Assembly: GCA_051744345.1 (NCBI GenBank)
Contig: JBNJCW010000002.1
Span: 8,129 to 72,128, forward strand
Reading direction: 5' to 3'
Length of the DNA: 64,000 nt
DNA from: Halolacustris sp051744345
Lineage (GTDB): Bacteria; Actinomycetota; Humimicrobiia; Humimicrobiales; Humimicrobiaceae
This document shows positions 63,615 to 64,000 of this stretch, piece by piece. Below the pieces are notes generated by a model, which searched no databases, had not been told where the DNA came from, and was given only the letters and a program-made list of their open reading frames with translations. Position 1 is the stretch's first letter. Every line of letters begins with the position of its first letter. The position numbers and the translations under genes were made by a program.

Positions 63615-64000
63615 ATGGAAAGAAAAAGCAAAGGCCTCTATTTAGCAGATATAAAGCGGGAATACAAGGGTAAGACCTATCACTCCTATCTTCTTAGAAG
63701 AAGTTATAGAGAGGCTAAAAAGGTGAAACAAAAAACTCTTGCAAATATCTCCCTTCTGCCACTTGATACTATAGAGATTATCAAAAAAAGCCTAAAAGGG
63801 GATATTTTTATCCCCGCCAGTGATGGCATAGAGATCACCCGCTCCCGCTCCTGTGGTCATGTGGAGGCAGTAAGGGGATGCCTAAAAGACCTGGGGCTAG
63901 AAAAAATTATACACCCCAACCCCAGCAGGCAAAGGGATCTTATAGAAGCCATGGTAGTTGCCAGGGTGATTGAGCCCCAGACCAAGCTTTCTACCACCCG
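63615..64000 (+). CDS. IS1634/IS4-type transposase, start only
   Basis: 128 codons from ATG 63615 to the window edge. The N-terminus (YHSYLLRRSYREAKKVKQKT then LANISLLP) and EAVRGCLKDLGLEKII with LIEAMVVARVIEPQTKLSTT are typical for IS1634-type DDE transposases. The catalytic DDE domain would follow outside the window. No frameshift is seen in the visible part. Confidence 0.85.
   Translation, partial: MERKSKGLYLADIKREYKGKTYHSYLLRRSYREAKKVKQKTLANISLLPLDTIEIIKKSLKGDIFIPASDGIEITRSRSCGHVEAVRGCLKDLGLEKIIHPNPSRQRDLIEAMVVARVIEPQTKLSTT

Overview
The window reads as a chromosome segment from an AT-rich, probably anaerobic bacterium with a Gram-positive-type envelope. Support for this: a Class II superoxide reductase, pyruvate phosphate dikinase, a ferredoxin-type aldo/keto reductase, several lipobox lipoproteins and an LPXTG-anchored surface protein. 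The core gene order (rpoD-dnaG-ppdK-glyS-glyQ-recO-deoC-era-ybeY-HD phosphohydrolase-phoH-HIT-mtaB-rsmE-dnaJ-hrcA, all on the minus strand) is the one found in Bacillota and deep Actinomycetota-like lineages. I cannot name the species or phylum from the sequence alone.

Layout. 1-5.9 kb: the end of a PAS sensor kinase, then exported redox and stress proteins (superoxide reductase, cupredoxin lipoprotein, BCP peroxiredoxin, lipoproteins) and a small methyltransferase. 6-30.2 kb: an accessory region with low GC, many broken genes, insertion-sequence remains and several toxin-antitoxin (TA) modules. It is interrupted by the core gene typA at 10.5-12.4 kb. 30.2-50.5 kb: tRNA-Asn followed by the conserved minus-strand core block. 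50.6-58 kb: a TPP-riboswitch-controlled thiamine salvage and transport operon on the plus strand (thiD, tenA, surE, thiM, thiE, thiN, a ThiXYZ-like ABC transporter and a thiamine-binding protein). 58.2-61.7 kb: three tiny related membrane proteins, an AbiEi/AbiEii module between two 72-bp direct repeats, and a decayed ParD-like/RelE pair. 62-64 kb: a PAS-PAS-GGDEF cyclase and the start of an IS1634/IS4-type transposase.

The most interesting structure is a set of about ten short repeats scattered from 7.6 to 29.5 kb, all in one direction. Each has TGGCTCCCC, a spacer that is 13 nt in most copies, then TTCGAAC. Read on the minus strand they end in GGGGGAGCCA, like the 3' end of the tRNA-Asn gene at 30.24 kb (same orientation). 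The repeats fall between gene modules (TA pair / DUF3800 / TA pair / MFS / AKR plus IS / and so on). A decayed serine recombinase gene ends inside one copy. Together this looks like serial insertion of small cassettes downstream of tRNA-Asn, comparable in layout to an integron but with tRNA-3'-end-like sites. This is an inference from the sequence pattern. A second family with CCCCAGCCA ends frames the AbiE module in the same manner.

In the thiamine operon the enzymes salvage pyrimidine and thiazole moieties (TenA, ThiD, ThiM), join them (ThiE) and pyrophosphorylate thiamine (ThiN). ThiN needs free thiamine whereas ThiE makes thiamine phosphate, so a phosphatase is missing on paper. SurE, encoded inside the operon with overlapping ends, is the obvious candidate.
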